From Tannerellaceae bacterium (GTDB taxonomy: Bacteria > Bacteroidota > Bacteroidia > Bacteroidales > Tannerellaceae): DNA of 64,000 nt. The DNA lies in the NCBI GenBank assembly GCA_031288175.1, contig JAITRW010000031.1, positions 1 to 64,000 on the forward strand, read 5' to 3'. Each line of letters opens with the position of its first letter. Positions within the stretch are counted from its first letter, which is position 1. Shown piece after piece: positions 22,653 through 30,823 of the stretch. The notes below the pieces were generated by a model that worked only from the letters and a program-made list of their open reading frames with translations, was not told the DNA's origin and did no database searches. A program made the translations under genes and the position numbers.

Positions 22653-23642
22653 ATGGCCATCTATAACATCATCAAATTAAAAAAGATTTCTCCTTTTCAT
22701 ATCGGGACAGGTCGGGAAAATTATGACTCCTCTACCTCGGAATTACAAAGTGATACACTATCAGCCGCACTTGCAGCTTTGAGAGTACAGTATAAAGGGA
22801 AAAACGATGTAGATACTTTTCTTAATTCTTTCACGTTAAGTTCTGCTTTTCCTTTCTTGCGACAATCCTTTTTCTTCCCCGTTATGCGGGGAAAGATTAA
22901 TATCTCTGTGGAGGGAGACAAAGGACATGAGAGTGGAAAATATCTTAAGAAATTGAGATACATTGATTCGAGATTATGGAATGATTTGGTGAAAGGAGAA
23001 TCCATAAAAATTTCTCTATCCCAACTCAGAGGGAATTTGTTGATGAATAATGAAGAATCAAATTTTGATGTCTCTTTCAAATCACAGGTAAATCAACGTG
23101 TTTCCGTCTCAAGAGAGAATGAACAAGATAGTGATCCTTTCTTCTTTGAATGGACATTTTGTCATTCAGAGGCAGGATTATATTGTTTAACTGATGCCAC
23201 GGGTACCTTGTTTGATGAAATCGTATCTTTATTCGAAATCTTAGGAGAAGTTGGTATCGGTACTGATAAAAATATTGGTGGAGGAAAATTTGAGGTCGAA
23301 ATAGGTTCTTTGCTTTTACCCGAAATAAAGAATGCCGATCATCTCATGCTATTATCCCTCTACATCCCAACTCAGGAAGAACTCCCTCAGTTGCACCTCA
23401 AGGACTCTTGTTACGAACTCTTGTTACGCGGAGGTTATATCGCTGGGAGTCAGGAAGGCCATCTGCGTCACTTACGCAAGCGCTCTATTTACATGTTCAA
23501 CGTAGGCTCTTTATTTTCAACAACTTCTACACTCATGGGTAAGGTCGTCGATTTGGCGCCGGAATGGAATGATCCACAGATGCATGCCGTATATCGTAGT
23601 GGGCGGCCTTTTTATCTGCCCGTAAAGAAAAATGTACTATGA
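22653..23642 (+). CDS. csm4: Type III-A RAMP protein Csm4
   Basis: 329 residues. The start, IIKLKKISPFHIGTGRENYD, and the SDTLSAALAAL segment match Csm4, which holds the 5' handle of crRNA and contacts Cas10. GEVGIGTDKNIGGGKFEV is the glycine-rich RAMP loop. The gene starts 2 bp after csm3 and overlaps csm5 by 4 bp. It is intact, although its partner Cas10 is broken. Confidence 0.9.
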   Translation: MAIYNIIKLKKISPFHIGTGRENYDSSTSELQSDTLSAALAALRVQYKGKNDVDTFLNSFTLSSAFPFLRQSFFFPVMRGKINISVEGDKGHESGKYLKKLRYIDSRLWNDLVKGESIKISLSQLRGNLLMNNEESNFDVSFKSQVNQRVSVSRENEQDSDPFFFEWTFCHSEAGLYCLTDATGTLFDEIVSLFEILGEVGIGTDKNIGGGKFEVEIGSLLLPEIKNADHLMLLSLYIPTQEELPQLHLKDSCYELLLRGGYIAGSQEGHLRHLRKRSIYMFNVGSLFSTTSTLMGKVVDLAPEWNDPQMHAVYRSGRPFYLPVKKNVL

Positions 23643-24739
23643 GTACTCTGAAGATAGAAACACTCACACCTGTACATGTAGGTTCTGGAAATTTACTCTA
23701 TAATAACACGGATTTTGTAGAAGCCAAGATAAAAGGGAAGGATAAATACTTCCTTGCTATTATATCTGAAGAGAAGATTTGGGAACTGTTGGGAAAACGG
23801 GAAGAACACATGAATTTGTGGTTAACTGCTATCTCTAAACGGGAAAACATAAAAGAGTTTATCCGGCGATTCATCCCTGATGCCAAATCCTCTGACTATG
23901 CAAAACGTAAAATGAAGCTATTCTCCTCCTTGGGGAAAACAGATACACTAAAAGAGTTGATACATAATGGTATGGGATATCCGTACATTCCCGGAAGTTC
24001 CATCAAAGGGGCAATCCGCACTGCCGTCTTAGCTTCGTTAGTAAGCGGTAAACAATATCCATCCGCTCAGAAGGTTGAAAAAGAGTTATTTGGACAAAAT
24101 CCTAATAATGATATATTTCGTTTTCTACAAGTAGGTGATGCCTATTTTGAGAAAGGGAGTGAAATTGCTATTCGATTGATCAACTTGAATATCCGAGATT
24201 CTAAAGAAGAGTTGAAGGATATGTCCAAGTCACAACTTGTTGAAACCATTGGGGAAAAAGAATCAGCTACATTCCAATTAAAGTTTGCCCAAAATCATTA
24301 TCAATTATTCGCCGCCCAGAATAACAGACATCCTATGATCCTTCCTATTAAGGAAATACAAACAATAGAGAGTTTGTTTCACCTGATCAATACACATACC
24401 CTGAAACTTGTAGCAGAAGAGATAGAAATCTGGAAAAAGGTTGAGAAAACAGAAGGAAAAAGCTATGTGAAGAATATGGAATCTATTAAGAAAGAAATTG
24501 AAGCATGTGCTGATGGGAAATCTTGTATATTACGAATTGGGCATGCATCCGGCTGGCGATTTATTACCGGTGCCTGGACAGAAACCTTGAGTAACTTTCA
24601 ATCCGACATCGTCCCTGTCTCACGCCGAGATAAAGGGAACTATAAATATCAAGGATATCCATTTCCTAAAACTCGTCGTTTAGATGAAGGTGATTATTTA
24701 TTGGGATTTGTAAAATTATCTGTGCCAAATGATAAATAA
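23639..24739 (+). CDS. csm5: Type III-A RAMP protein Csm5
   Basis: 366 residues. LKIETLTPVHVGSGN and YPYIPGSSIKGAIRTAVL are family motifs. The C-terminal FPKTRRLDEGDYLLGFVKL is typical of Csm5. Csm5 caps the 3' end of the complex and helps mature the crRNA with host nucleases. No damage is visible. Confidence 0.9.
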   Translation: MSTLKIETLTPVHVGSGNLLYNNTDFVEAKIKGKDKYFLAIISEEKIWELLGKREEHMNLWLTAISKRENIKEFIRRFIPDAKSSDYAKRKMKLFSSLGKTDTLKELIHNGMGYPYIPGSSIKGAIRTAVLASLVSGKQYPSAQKVEKELFGQNPNNDIFRFLQVGDAYFEKGSEIAIRLINLNIRDSKEELKDMSKSQLVETIGEKESATFQLKFAQNHYQLFAAQNNRHPMILPIKEIQTIESLFHLINTHTLKLVAEEIEIWKKVEKTEGKSYVKNMESIKKEIEACADGKSCILRIGHASGWRFITGAWTETLSNFQSDIVPVSRRDKGNYKYQGYPFPKTRRLDEGDYLLGFVKLSVPNDK

Positions 24740-24740
24740 C

Positions 24741-25859
24741 ATGAACCGTACAATTGTAAATATCATTTCCGAACAAACAACTCCTAATTTCCTATTCATC
24801 AAGGAAATGTTTCAACCGGAGGATGAATTGCTTTTCATAACCTCTCGGAAATATGAAGAACGTATTACGTGGATTATGCAAGCCGTAGGTTATACGGAGC
24901 CTTTTCATAATATAAAGAAAATTATTTTAGGAGAGGGAGCCGAGGAAGACTGGACACAGATGTATACCAGTATTAACGGAAGCATATCGGATGTGAAACA
25001 TTATATAGTTAATCTTACTGGCGGTACTAAGTATATGAGTTTAGCCGTCCTTTCCATATTTGAAAAGTTAAACGCTAATTTCTACTACATTCCTTTCCCA
25101 AAAAACGTCATTTTGAGAATCTTTCCAGGCACTACTACTCACGTATCGGAAAAGTATTCATTAAAACATCGAATGACGGTGGAAGAATACATGAAAAACT
25201 ATAGCAACCCTGTAAAAGGAAGTCCACTTTCTCAAGATGTAGTGTATACAAAAAAATTCTTCGGTTGCTTTATTGAAGGCAAAGTAGAACATAAAATCAT
25301 CTCTTCTTTAAGAGAGTATCGTAACACAAATAAGAATCCAAAGACAACAGATATACATATAATACCAAAACTCAACGATCTATTACAAGCTATAGAATTC
25401 CCTATTAAAAAGGAAGATATCCTCTCTAAGGATGAAGTTAAGTATCTCATAGGTGGATGGTTTGAGGAATATATTTACAATCGAATCCTTGAAACATTAA
25501 ATCCTAATGATATTAAACTTGGCCTGCATATTTCTCCTCAAAAGAATCATCAAAATGAATTGGATGTTGTTTTTACCTATGGAAATAAATTGTTTGTGGT
25601 AGAGTGTAAAACTGGAATAGACGATGAAAGAATGTTTAAAGATACCGTATATAAAGCAACTTCGATAAAAAACGCCTTATTGGGACTATCTGCAAACACC
25701 TTTATCTTCTCCCTGTCTAAATCTGACTCCACTCAAATGAATAAATTTGGAGATACCGCGAAAGCCATGGGTATTTATTATTTCGATAGAGATTATTTTT
25801 TTGACGATCAAAAGTTTGAAGAACTTGTAAATACAATGAAGGGAATGGCCAAAAATTAA
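24741..25859 (+). CDS. Card1-like CARF-domain nuclease (DUF1887 type)
   Basis: 372 residues from ATG 24741, or 376 from ATG 24729 inside csm5. The N-terminal half is a CARF domain with HYIVNLTGGTKYMSLAVL, the segment that senses cyclic oligoadenylate. The C-terminal half is a PD-(D/E)XK nuclease: GGWFEEYIYN (Glu), NELDVVF (Asp279 in the longer numbering) and FVVECKTG (Glu292, Lys294). Card1/Can2 enzymes cut single-stranded DNA and RNA when the type III cyclase makes cA4. The locus has no Csm6, so this is the likely ancillary effector. Its activation depends on whether the damaged Cas10 makes any signal. Confidence 0.85.
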   Translation: MNRTIVNIISEQTTPNFLFIKEMFQPEDELLFITSRKYEERITWIMQAVGYTEPFHNIKKIILGEGAEEDWTQMYTSINGSISDVKHYIVNLTGGTKYMSLAVLSIFEKLNANFYYIPFPKNVILRIFPGTTTHVSEKYSLKHRMTVEEYMKNYSNPVKGSPLSQDVVYTKKFFGCFIEGKVEHKIISSLREYRNTNKNPKTTDIHIIPKLNDLLQAIEFPIKKEDILSKDEVKYLIGGWFEEYIYNRILETLNPNDIKLGLHISPQKNHQNELDVVFTYGNKLFVVECKTGIDDERMFKDTVYKATSIKNALLGLSANTFIFSLSKSDSTQMNKFGDTAKAMGIYYFDRDYFFDDQKFEELVNTMKGMAKN

Positions 25860-25863
25860 AGTC

Positions 25864-26226
25864 ATGTTGATAAATCTTTCCAATCACCCCTCGCATTTAT
25901 GGTCAGAAAAACAATGGAAAGCTGCTATGGTATATGGTGAAGTTGTAGATATTCCATTTCCTGATGTGGATCCGGAAGGAGATGAATTATATATTCACTC
26001 CCTATCTTTCGAATATGTAATGAAGATATTAAATATAAAAAAAGAAGAAGAAAATGTTACGGTACATATAATGGGAGAAATGACACTCTCGTATAGTCTA
26101 ATTCATGCTCTATCATCCGAGAACATTTCTTGTATAGCATCTACTACTCTACGAAATGTGATCTCTTTCAGCAATGATGTAAAAGAGACTCAATTCGTTT
26201 TCTCTCGTTTTAGGAAATACCAATAG
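25864..26226 (+). CDS. Small type III CRISPR ancillary protein, possible ring nuclease
   Basis: 120 residues. It has the pattern of a small Rossmann/CARF-like fold: strand MLINLSNHPS, then YGEVVDIPFPDVDP, VTVHIMGEMTLSYSLIHAL and ISCIASTTLRNVISF. Small stand-alone proteins of this kind accompany type III loci with CARF nucleases and several families (Crn-type, Csx15/16/20-type) cleave cyclic oligoadenylates to switch the response off. I cannot assign it to one named family. It directly follows the Card1-like gene (4 bp), which fits an off-switch role, but that is inference. Confidence 0.6.
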   Translation: MLINLSNHPSHLWSEKQWKAAMVYGEVVDIPFPDVDPEGDELYIHSLSFEYVMKILNIKKEEENVTVHIMGEMTLSYSLIHALSSENISCIASTTLRNVISFSNDVKETQFVFSRFRKYQ

Positions 26227-26241
26227 ACTTTATTCAATAAG

Positions 26242-27222
26242 ATGGATCTGGTTTTGAATACATTTGGTACTTGTTTAACGAAAGATAACGAAACTTTCGT
26301 TGTACTCCACAAGGATGGTCGTCAACGAATAGCGCCGAATGATGTTCGTAGTATATTAGTCAATCGTGGCGTACAGATCTCCAGTGATGCTATTTTATTA
26401 GCCATAGAACACGAAATTGAAATATTATTTATTGAGAAATCCGGCAATTCGGTAGGAAGAATTTGGAGTGCTCGTTATGGCTCCGTCTCTACTATTCGAA
26501 AAGGACAGGTCCAGTTCACACATTCTTCGGATGCCGTAAACTGGATAAAAGATATCATCATCCATAAAATAGAGAATCAACAAGCTTTATTATGGACGTT
26601 CACCGCTTCCTATCCGGAATTAACCACTCCAGTAGAGCAAACTGTTGGGAAAATTGAAAAATATCGACTGAAAATAAAAGAGTTACATGGAGAGCAGATC
26701 GTTGATATTGCATCCAAACTCCGAGGATGGGAAGGAATTGTTTCCCGCCTTTATTTTGAACAGATAAATATGTTTTTACCGGAATGTTACCGTTTCCTTC
26801 AGCGTAGTCAACATCCTGCTTTGGATATAGTCAATGCAATGTTAAATTACGGCTATGGCATTTTATATGGTAAAATTGAAGGGTCATTAATTCGGGCAGG
26901 TATAGATCCGTATGTTGGTATATTTCATCGGGATGAATATAACCGTCCTGTTTTGGTTTACGACATCATTGAACGATATAGAGTATGGGTAGATTATGTG
27001 GTATTTATGTTAGTCATACAAAATGCGCTTAGCGAAGAGTTTTACTCTATACGAACGGATAAGTCTTGCTGGTTGGAGAGTTTAGGGCGGAGAGCGTTGA
27101 TTCAGTCGATGAATGATTACCTCGTAGAAATTATTTCTTATCAAGGTATTGAACGTTCGAGAATGACGCACATTGATTTATATACACAAAATCTTGCACA
27201 ACAGTTTAAGAAAATGATCTAA
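26242..27222 (+). CDS. cas1: CRISPR integrase Cas1
   Basis: 326 residues, normal length. The metal ligands are visible: Glu164 in RGWEGIVSRLYF, His229 in IFHRDEYNRP and Glu244 in VYDIIERYR. The N-terminal beta domain precedes the all-helical catalytic domain. Cas1 with Cas2 inserts new spacers at the leader end of the array. The gene is undamaged and is followed by the primase-like gene 12 bp later. Confidence 0.95.
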   Translation: MDLVLNTFGTCLTKDNETFVVLHKDGRQRIAPNDVRSILVNRGVQISSDAILLAIEHEIEILFIEKSGNSVGRIWSARYGSVSTIRKGQVQFTHSSDAVNWIKDIIIHKIENQQALLWTFTASYPELTTPVEQTVGKIEKYRLKIKELHGEQIVDIASKLRGWEGIVSRLYFEQINMFLPECYRFLQRSQHPALDIVNAMLNYGYGILYGKIEGSLIRAGIDPYVGIFHRDEYNRPVLVYDIIERYRVWVDYVVFMLVIQNALSEEFYSIRTDKSCWLESLGRRALIQSMNDYLVEIISYQGIERSRMTHIDLYTQNLAQQFKKMI

Positions 27223-27234
27223 TTTTTGTATGCC

Positions 27235-28251
27235 ATGTTACAAATAGGGAGATCCATGATGCAAAAGAATGATGTATTACAAAACATTAGTCTTGAAAAA
27301 TTGGTTTCTCTACTCAAAAATCCTGTTCCCGAAATTTCTTTACTTATCCGTAGGATGCAAGTTATCCGATTAATTGATCAAAAACAATATACTGTAACCC
27401 TACAACGGTTACCTTACATGGTATGTGGAATATTCCAACCTCCTTATCGAAGTGTTGAAAATTTTGGATACATTCAGTTTTTTATGGTCGATATCAACCA
27501 TATAGCAGAGAAACAATTATCTATAGATGTAATTAGACGGCAGATGATACAGGATCCTCGCGTCTGGGTATGTTTTACTTCTCCCGATGAAGATAGTTTG
27601 AACGTATTATTCTGTTTAAAGGATAAATGTTACGATGCAGGACAATATTCGCTCTTTTATAGAAGTTTTGTTCGCTCATTATCGACACAATATCTTTTAG
27701 ATCAAGTCGTCGATAATTACTGCGCAGATGTAACTAAAATTTGTTTCCTGAGTGAAGACATTGATGTCTATTATAATCCAAAAGCGGAGTTGATCGAAAT
27801 AAACTCTTTTGTCAATTTTGAAAATTCTTTGGAGACTCATGAGCTGAAATCGCTTATAGATAAAGAAACAAAAGAACTCTATCCACAAAAGAAAAATACA
27901 CTATCCGTACCTGATGATATAGCCATTGCGTTCATAAAAGAGAGGTTGCGCCCTAAGTCATCAACAAGACCTCAAATTCCCACCTATGTACCTCAAGAAG
28001 TAGAGCAACTATTAGAGAAGCTAGTTGACTATATTAAAGAAGCAGGTATTGAAGTATCCGAAGTAATAGATATACAATATGGGAAAAAATTGAAATTCCG
28101 TTTGGGAGTAAAACAGGCAGAAATAAACTTGTTTTGGGGTAAACGCGGTTTTTCTGCCGTTAAGTCACCACGTAAAGGAACATCACCGGAGTTTAATGAT
28201 TTAATGCAACAATATATTTCCTCATTCATTGGAGGATTGTACGATATATAA
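27235..28251 (+). CDS. CRISPR-associated primase-polymerase-like protein (AEP fold)
   Basis: About 338 residues from ATG 27235 (TTG 27226 is possible). Residues 60-180 follow the BT4734/BF3469-type archaeo-eukaryotic primase pattern: YMVCGIFQPP, FGYIQFFMVDINHI at motif I, CFTSPDEDSLNVLF at motif II, and DVTKICFLSEDIDVYYNPKAE at motif III. In the active family motif I is DxD; here it is Asp86-Ile-Asn88. The usual SGxGLK of motif II is PDEDSLN. The polymerase site may be altered or lost. The C-terminal ~80 residues (INLFWGKRGFSAVKSPRKGT) look like a separate nucleic-acid-binding domain. Prim-pols encoded with cas1 and cas2 are implicated in spacer acquisition, so a role there is likely. Confidence 0.65.
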   Translation: MLQIGRSMMQKNDVLQNISLEKLVSLLKNPVPEISLLIRRMQVIRLIDQKQYTVTLQRLPYMVCGIFQPPYRSVENFGYIQFFMVDINHIAEKQLSIDVIRRQMIQDPRVWVCFTSPDEDSLNVLFCLKDKCYDAGQYSLFYRSFVRSLSTQYLLDQVVDNYCADVTKICFLSEDIDVYYNPKAELIEINSFVNFENSLETHELKSLIDKETKELYPQKKNTLSVPDDIAIAFIKERLRPKSSTRPQIPTYVPQEVEQLLEKLVDYIKEAGIEVSEVIDIQYGKKLKFRLGVKQAEINLFWGKRGFSAVKSPRKGTSPEFNDLMQQYISSFIGGLYDI

Positions 28252-28252
28252 C

Positions 28253-28726
28253 ATGGGAAACAAACATTCTATCTCGTTTGTACCACACCTGTTAAAATTA
28301 CATCGTTCGGGATTGGCTAATAATCCACGTCCATCTCCAAATCAATCATTTCCGGATGACCTACCCTCAATTGAAGCACGTACACAAAAAATACTCAATA
28401 TTGTAAATGATACACGTAAAAATAATCGTATGTTGTTTTTTGTAATGTATGATATAGAAAACAATCGTGTGCGGAGACAAGTCGTAAATTATTTACTACG
28501 AAAAGGTTGTATTCGCGTACAGAAATCAGTTTTTCTCGCGAATACGGAACATGTGATACATAAGGAAATAAAAAACGATCTCGCAGCCGTTCAAGAATGT
28601 TATGAAAATAACGACAGTATCCTAATTATCCCTATTTCAACCGATTATTTACAGGCTATGCGTATTATTGGAAAGAATTTAGATATTGATGTTATCCTGA
28701 AGAATAAAAACACTTTGTTCTTTTGA
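28253..28726 (+). CDS. cas2: CRISPR adaptation protein Cas2 with N-terminal extension
   Basis: 157 residues from ATG 28253, one base after the stop of the primase-like gene. The Cas2 core is residues ~60-157: MLFFVMYDIENNRVRRQVVN with the conserved Asp, LLRKGCIRVQKSVFLAN and NDSILIIPIS. Cas2 normally has 80-100 residues; here about 60 extra polar residues (starting MGNKHSISFVPHLLKLHRSG) precede the core. The role of the extension is unknown; it could contact the primase-like neighbour. Confidence 0.85.
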   Translation: MGNKHSISFVPHLLKLHRSGLANNPRPSPNQSFPDDLPSIEARTQKILNIVNDTRKNNRMLFFVMYDIENNRVRRQVVNYLLRKGCIRVQKSVFLANTEHVIHKEIKNDLAAVQECYENNDSILIIPISTDYLQAMRIIGKNLDIDVILKNKNTLFF

Positions 28727-28747
28727 ATTATTAATATATATAAGATC

Positions 28748-28775
28748 TTTGACATATTGATAATTCATACCTTTG
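28748..28775 (+). promoter_or_regulatory. Promoter in the CRISPR leader
   Basis: TTTG (28748-28751), 16 nt, then TACCTTTG (28768-28775): a full Bacteroidota -33/-7 pair. It lies between cas2 and the first repeat and points into the array. The leader (28727-28862) is otherwise AT-rich. Confidence 0.75.
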
Positions 28776-28862
28776 CGCTCCCAAAAAATATATCAAAAAC
28801 TCCGTGGAAATCCTGTCGGATGATAGGTATCCCTCTATTAATCAGTCTATTATAAGTATACT

Positions 28863-28965
28863 ATCCCATACCTTCTTCCAACAAAACAAGGATTAAGACA
28901 CAAACTGCGCTCGACGCAACGAGTAATGACAATCCGATCCCATACCTTCTTCCAACAAAACAAGG
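28863..28965 (+). CRISPR. CRISPR array 1 with a single spacer
   Basis: The first repeat is 37 nt (28863-28899): it starts ATCCCATACCTTCTTCC and ends GGATTAAGAC, giving a type III-like 8-nt handle ATTAAGAC. A 37-nt spacer (28900-28936) follows. The second repeat (28937-28965) is identical for 29 nt and then diverges (TTTTT), as leader-distal terminal repeats do. Leader, promoter and direction agree with + strand transcription. The array lies about 135 bp after cas2. A single spacer is very little for a locus with intact cas1 and cas2. Confidence 0.85.
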
Positions 28966-29566
28966 TTTTTCTGGAGCATTCTATACTTCTATATTCAGGT
29001 TTTTGTAAAATCTTCATTCATTAGGAGACGATGAATAATCCTATAACTTATCATATCTCCGTGTATAGATAAGCCGTCTTTTTCATTTCATGACACTGTG
29101 ATTTTTTAGAATTAATACTCTGATGGAGTGAGTATTATGATAAGAATGGAATTTATATTTTGGTGAAAGTTTCTTTATATCCTTATACTCGGAAACGGTA
29201 AAGTTGTTAATATGACTACGGTTTAATTACCGAAAATTCGGTCGCCTAATTGTTTTTTTTGCTTTAAACTGAATAATATGTTAATATATGCTTTTATAAT
29301 AGTTGCTAATATTCTTCTTTATCCTTGACGATAGAGGGGAAAAATGCATCTCACTCATCTATCAATTCATTATCAGTATTTTAATCCCAATCATACCATA
29401 AAGACAATGATTTGGTAATGTCTCCAAAAGATGCTATTTTGTTTTCATCGGGCAAAAATGACTATAAATGACTATAAATGACGTATGGAAAGTTGCAGCT
29501 TATTTTTGAAAAACAACACGTGCTGGATAAAGATCTTTTACGTTGAATGCAAGGTGGGGAGAGTAT
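28966..29566. other. AT-rich intergenic region between two CRISPR arrays
   Basis: About 600 bp without a convincing gene on either strand. It holds a two-copy tandem of TGACTATAAA (29459-29478). Nothing else was recognised. Confidence 0.5.
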
Positions 29567-29727
29567 ATATAGCTTATACTAAGGTACAATTATAACAGTG
29601 ATTTCTATCGTTTGAGAAGCCTCTTCATACGTATTTCAATTCCACTAAGGTACAATTATAACGAGGCGATTAATAAGTATTCAGAAGTTGACAAAAAATT
29701 TCAATTCCACATGGTATTGGAATTAGC
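29567..29727 (-). CRISPR. CRISPR array 2, short, 30-nt repeats unrelated to array 1
   Basis: The central repeat is complete (29633-29662, 30 nt, starting ATTTCAATTCCACTAAGG on the + strand). The left copy (29567-29596) keeps only its last ~19 nt, and the right copy (29698-29727) only its first ~13 nt. The spacers are 36 nt (29597-29632) and 35 nt (29663-29697). Read on the minus strand the repeat starts GTTATAATTG and ends ATTGAAAT, a common 5' handle, so transcription is probably leftward. Degenerate repeats on both ends suggest an old fragment. A third fragment with the same repeat is at 51499. Confidence 0.8.
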
Positions 29728-29754
29728 CGATAAACGAATCTAAAAAAGTATCTT

Positions 29755-29898
29755 ATGAGCAAGGCGATTACTCCAGATCAGAACAGAGCCAACCAGTCTA
29801 ACCCCAATAAGGGTACGCCTGGTGTAAATCGGCAAAATGCTCAAAATCAAGGGACTCGGGGCAAACAACTCAACCCGAATCAATCAACGAAGAAGTAG
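29755..29898 (+). CDS. Small Asn/Gln-rich protein of unknown function
   Basis: 47 residues from ATG 29755: it begins MSKAITPDQNRANQSNPNKG, is rich in Asn, Gln and Pro, ends STKK, and has no hydrophobic core. Codon structure and the clean stop suggest a real gene; small polar proteins of this look occur in Bacteroidota, but I know no function. It lies 27 bp after the last repeat of array 2. A hairpin (AGAAGAGG/CCTCTTCT, 29927-29948) and the terminator at 30088 follow. Confidence 0.5.
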   Translation: MSKAITPDQNRANQSNPNKGTPGVNRQNAQNQGTRGKQLNPNQSTKK

Positions 29899-30087
29899 AA
29901 AACTTCTTTTGTTGATCATTTAACTCAGAAGAGGTCGTCTCCTCTTCTTATGCTGATTATGCTGAAAGTAGGCTGTTATCCCTTACTTATTCTTAGTGAA
30001 TTCTTTATGTTCTTATTATTATCAAGGGAAGATGATACTTCCTTCTGCTAATTCTACTAAAAAGGTAGATTTTATTCTGCGCTTCTT

Positions 30088-30120
30088 CCCCCAATGTGTT
30101 AACTCACATTGGGGGATTTT
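30088..30120 (+). terminator. Rho-independent terminator
   Basis: CCCCCAATGTG pairs with CACATTGGGGG across a 6-nt loop (TTAACT) and is followed by ATTTTTGTTG on the + strand. It would stop transcription from the small gene or the CRISPR region before the convergent SusCD operon. The minus side has no T tract. Confidence 0.85.
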
Positions 30121-30142
30121 TGTTGTATACTGTTTTAGTATA

Positions 30143-30772
30143 TCATTTCAAATTAAGTTCCATACCCACCGTAAGTGTCGCAGTAAACACTTGGCTATTG
30201 AATCTATTAAAGCCAGACCGGGCGAATTCATTGAGATGATAGATGTATGCAACGTTTATACCTGCATATAGTTTATCTGTAAGATGTGAATTGATACCCA
30301 CTTCCGATTTTACTCCATACAGGCATTTATTGATACGGTAATCCGACAACCCTTCGTGTTTAAATTTGTCTGCTCCTATCAATAGGTTCAATGAAGGCCC
30401 TATTCCAACATACGCAGATTGATATTTCCTCGATGTTTTGACCCTAACGGTTGTAGCGAACCGTATATATTCTCCTTTTTCTTTTATTATTGTAACCCTT
30501 TCTTCCGGACTGTTCTGGCGAAAATCTCCTTTCCCGCCTATTCCCATATAACCTATCTCCGTGGATAAGTTCCACAGACGCTCCTCAATATAATCAATCC
30601 CTAACGATACATGATACGGCGTAATATAGCTGTCAAGCAGATTGAATTTACTGTCGTCTTTCAGGGATAGCGATGTAATGGATACCCCATTATTGATCCT
30701 TATTACCTGTCCATAAAGCCCACTCGTGGCGCCACAGTAGAAAATAAGCAAGATAATACATCCCTTTCTCAT
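30143..30772 (-). CDS. Outer-membrane beta-barrel protein
   Basis: 209 residues. A signal peptide (MRKGCIILLIFYCGATSGLYG) is followed by alternating strands (YVGIGPSLNLLIGA, LYAGINVAYIYHL, FTATLTVGMELNL), as in small 8-stranded barrels of the PorT / OMP_b-brl type. The last gene of the SusC-SusD-lipoprotein set on the minus strand, 51 bp after the lipoprotein gene. Function is unknown; barrels beside SusCD pairs may be accessory. The final residue is Lys, not the Phe common in barrels. Confidence 0.65.
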   Translation of the reverse strand: MRKGCIILLIFYCGATSGLYGQVIRINNGVSITSLSLKDDSKFNLLDSYITPYHVSLGIDYIEERLWNLSTEIGYMGIGGKGDFRQNSPEERVTIIKEKGEYIRFATTVRVKTSRKYQSAYVGIGPSLNLLIGADKFKHEGLSDYRINKCLYGVKSEVGINSHLTDKLYAGINVAYIYHLNEFARSGFNRFNSQVFTATLTVGMELNLK

Positions 30773-30823
30773 ACCTATCCGATTGATGTTGATACAACGG
30801 GATAGGCCTGTATTTATTATAAT

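Noticed and set aside
24751-24765. Another CRISPR-repeat-like piece (GTACAATT) at the start of the Card1-like gene
   Set aside because: The match is only about eight bases and lies inside coding sequence, so it is chance.
29996-30271. A 91-residue + strand protein
   Set aside because: It covers a terminator and the 3' end of the outer-membrane barrel gene and has no coding signal.
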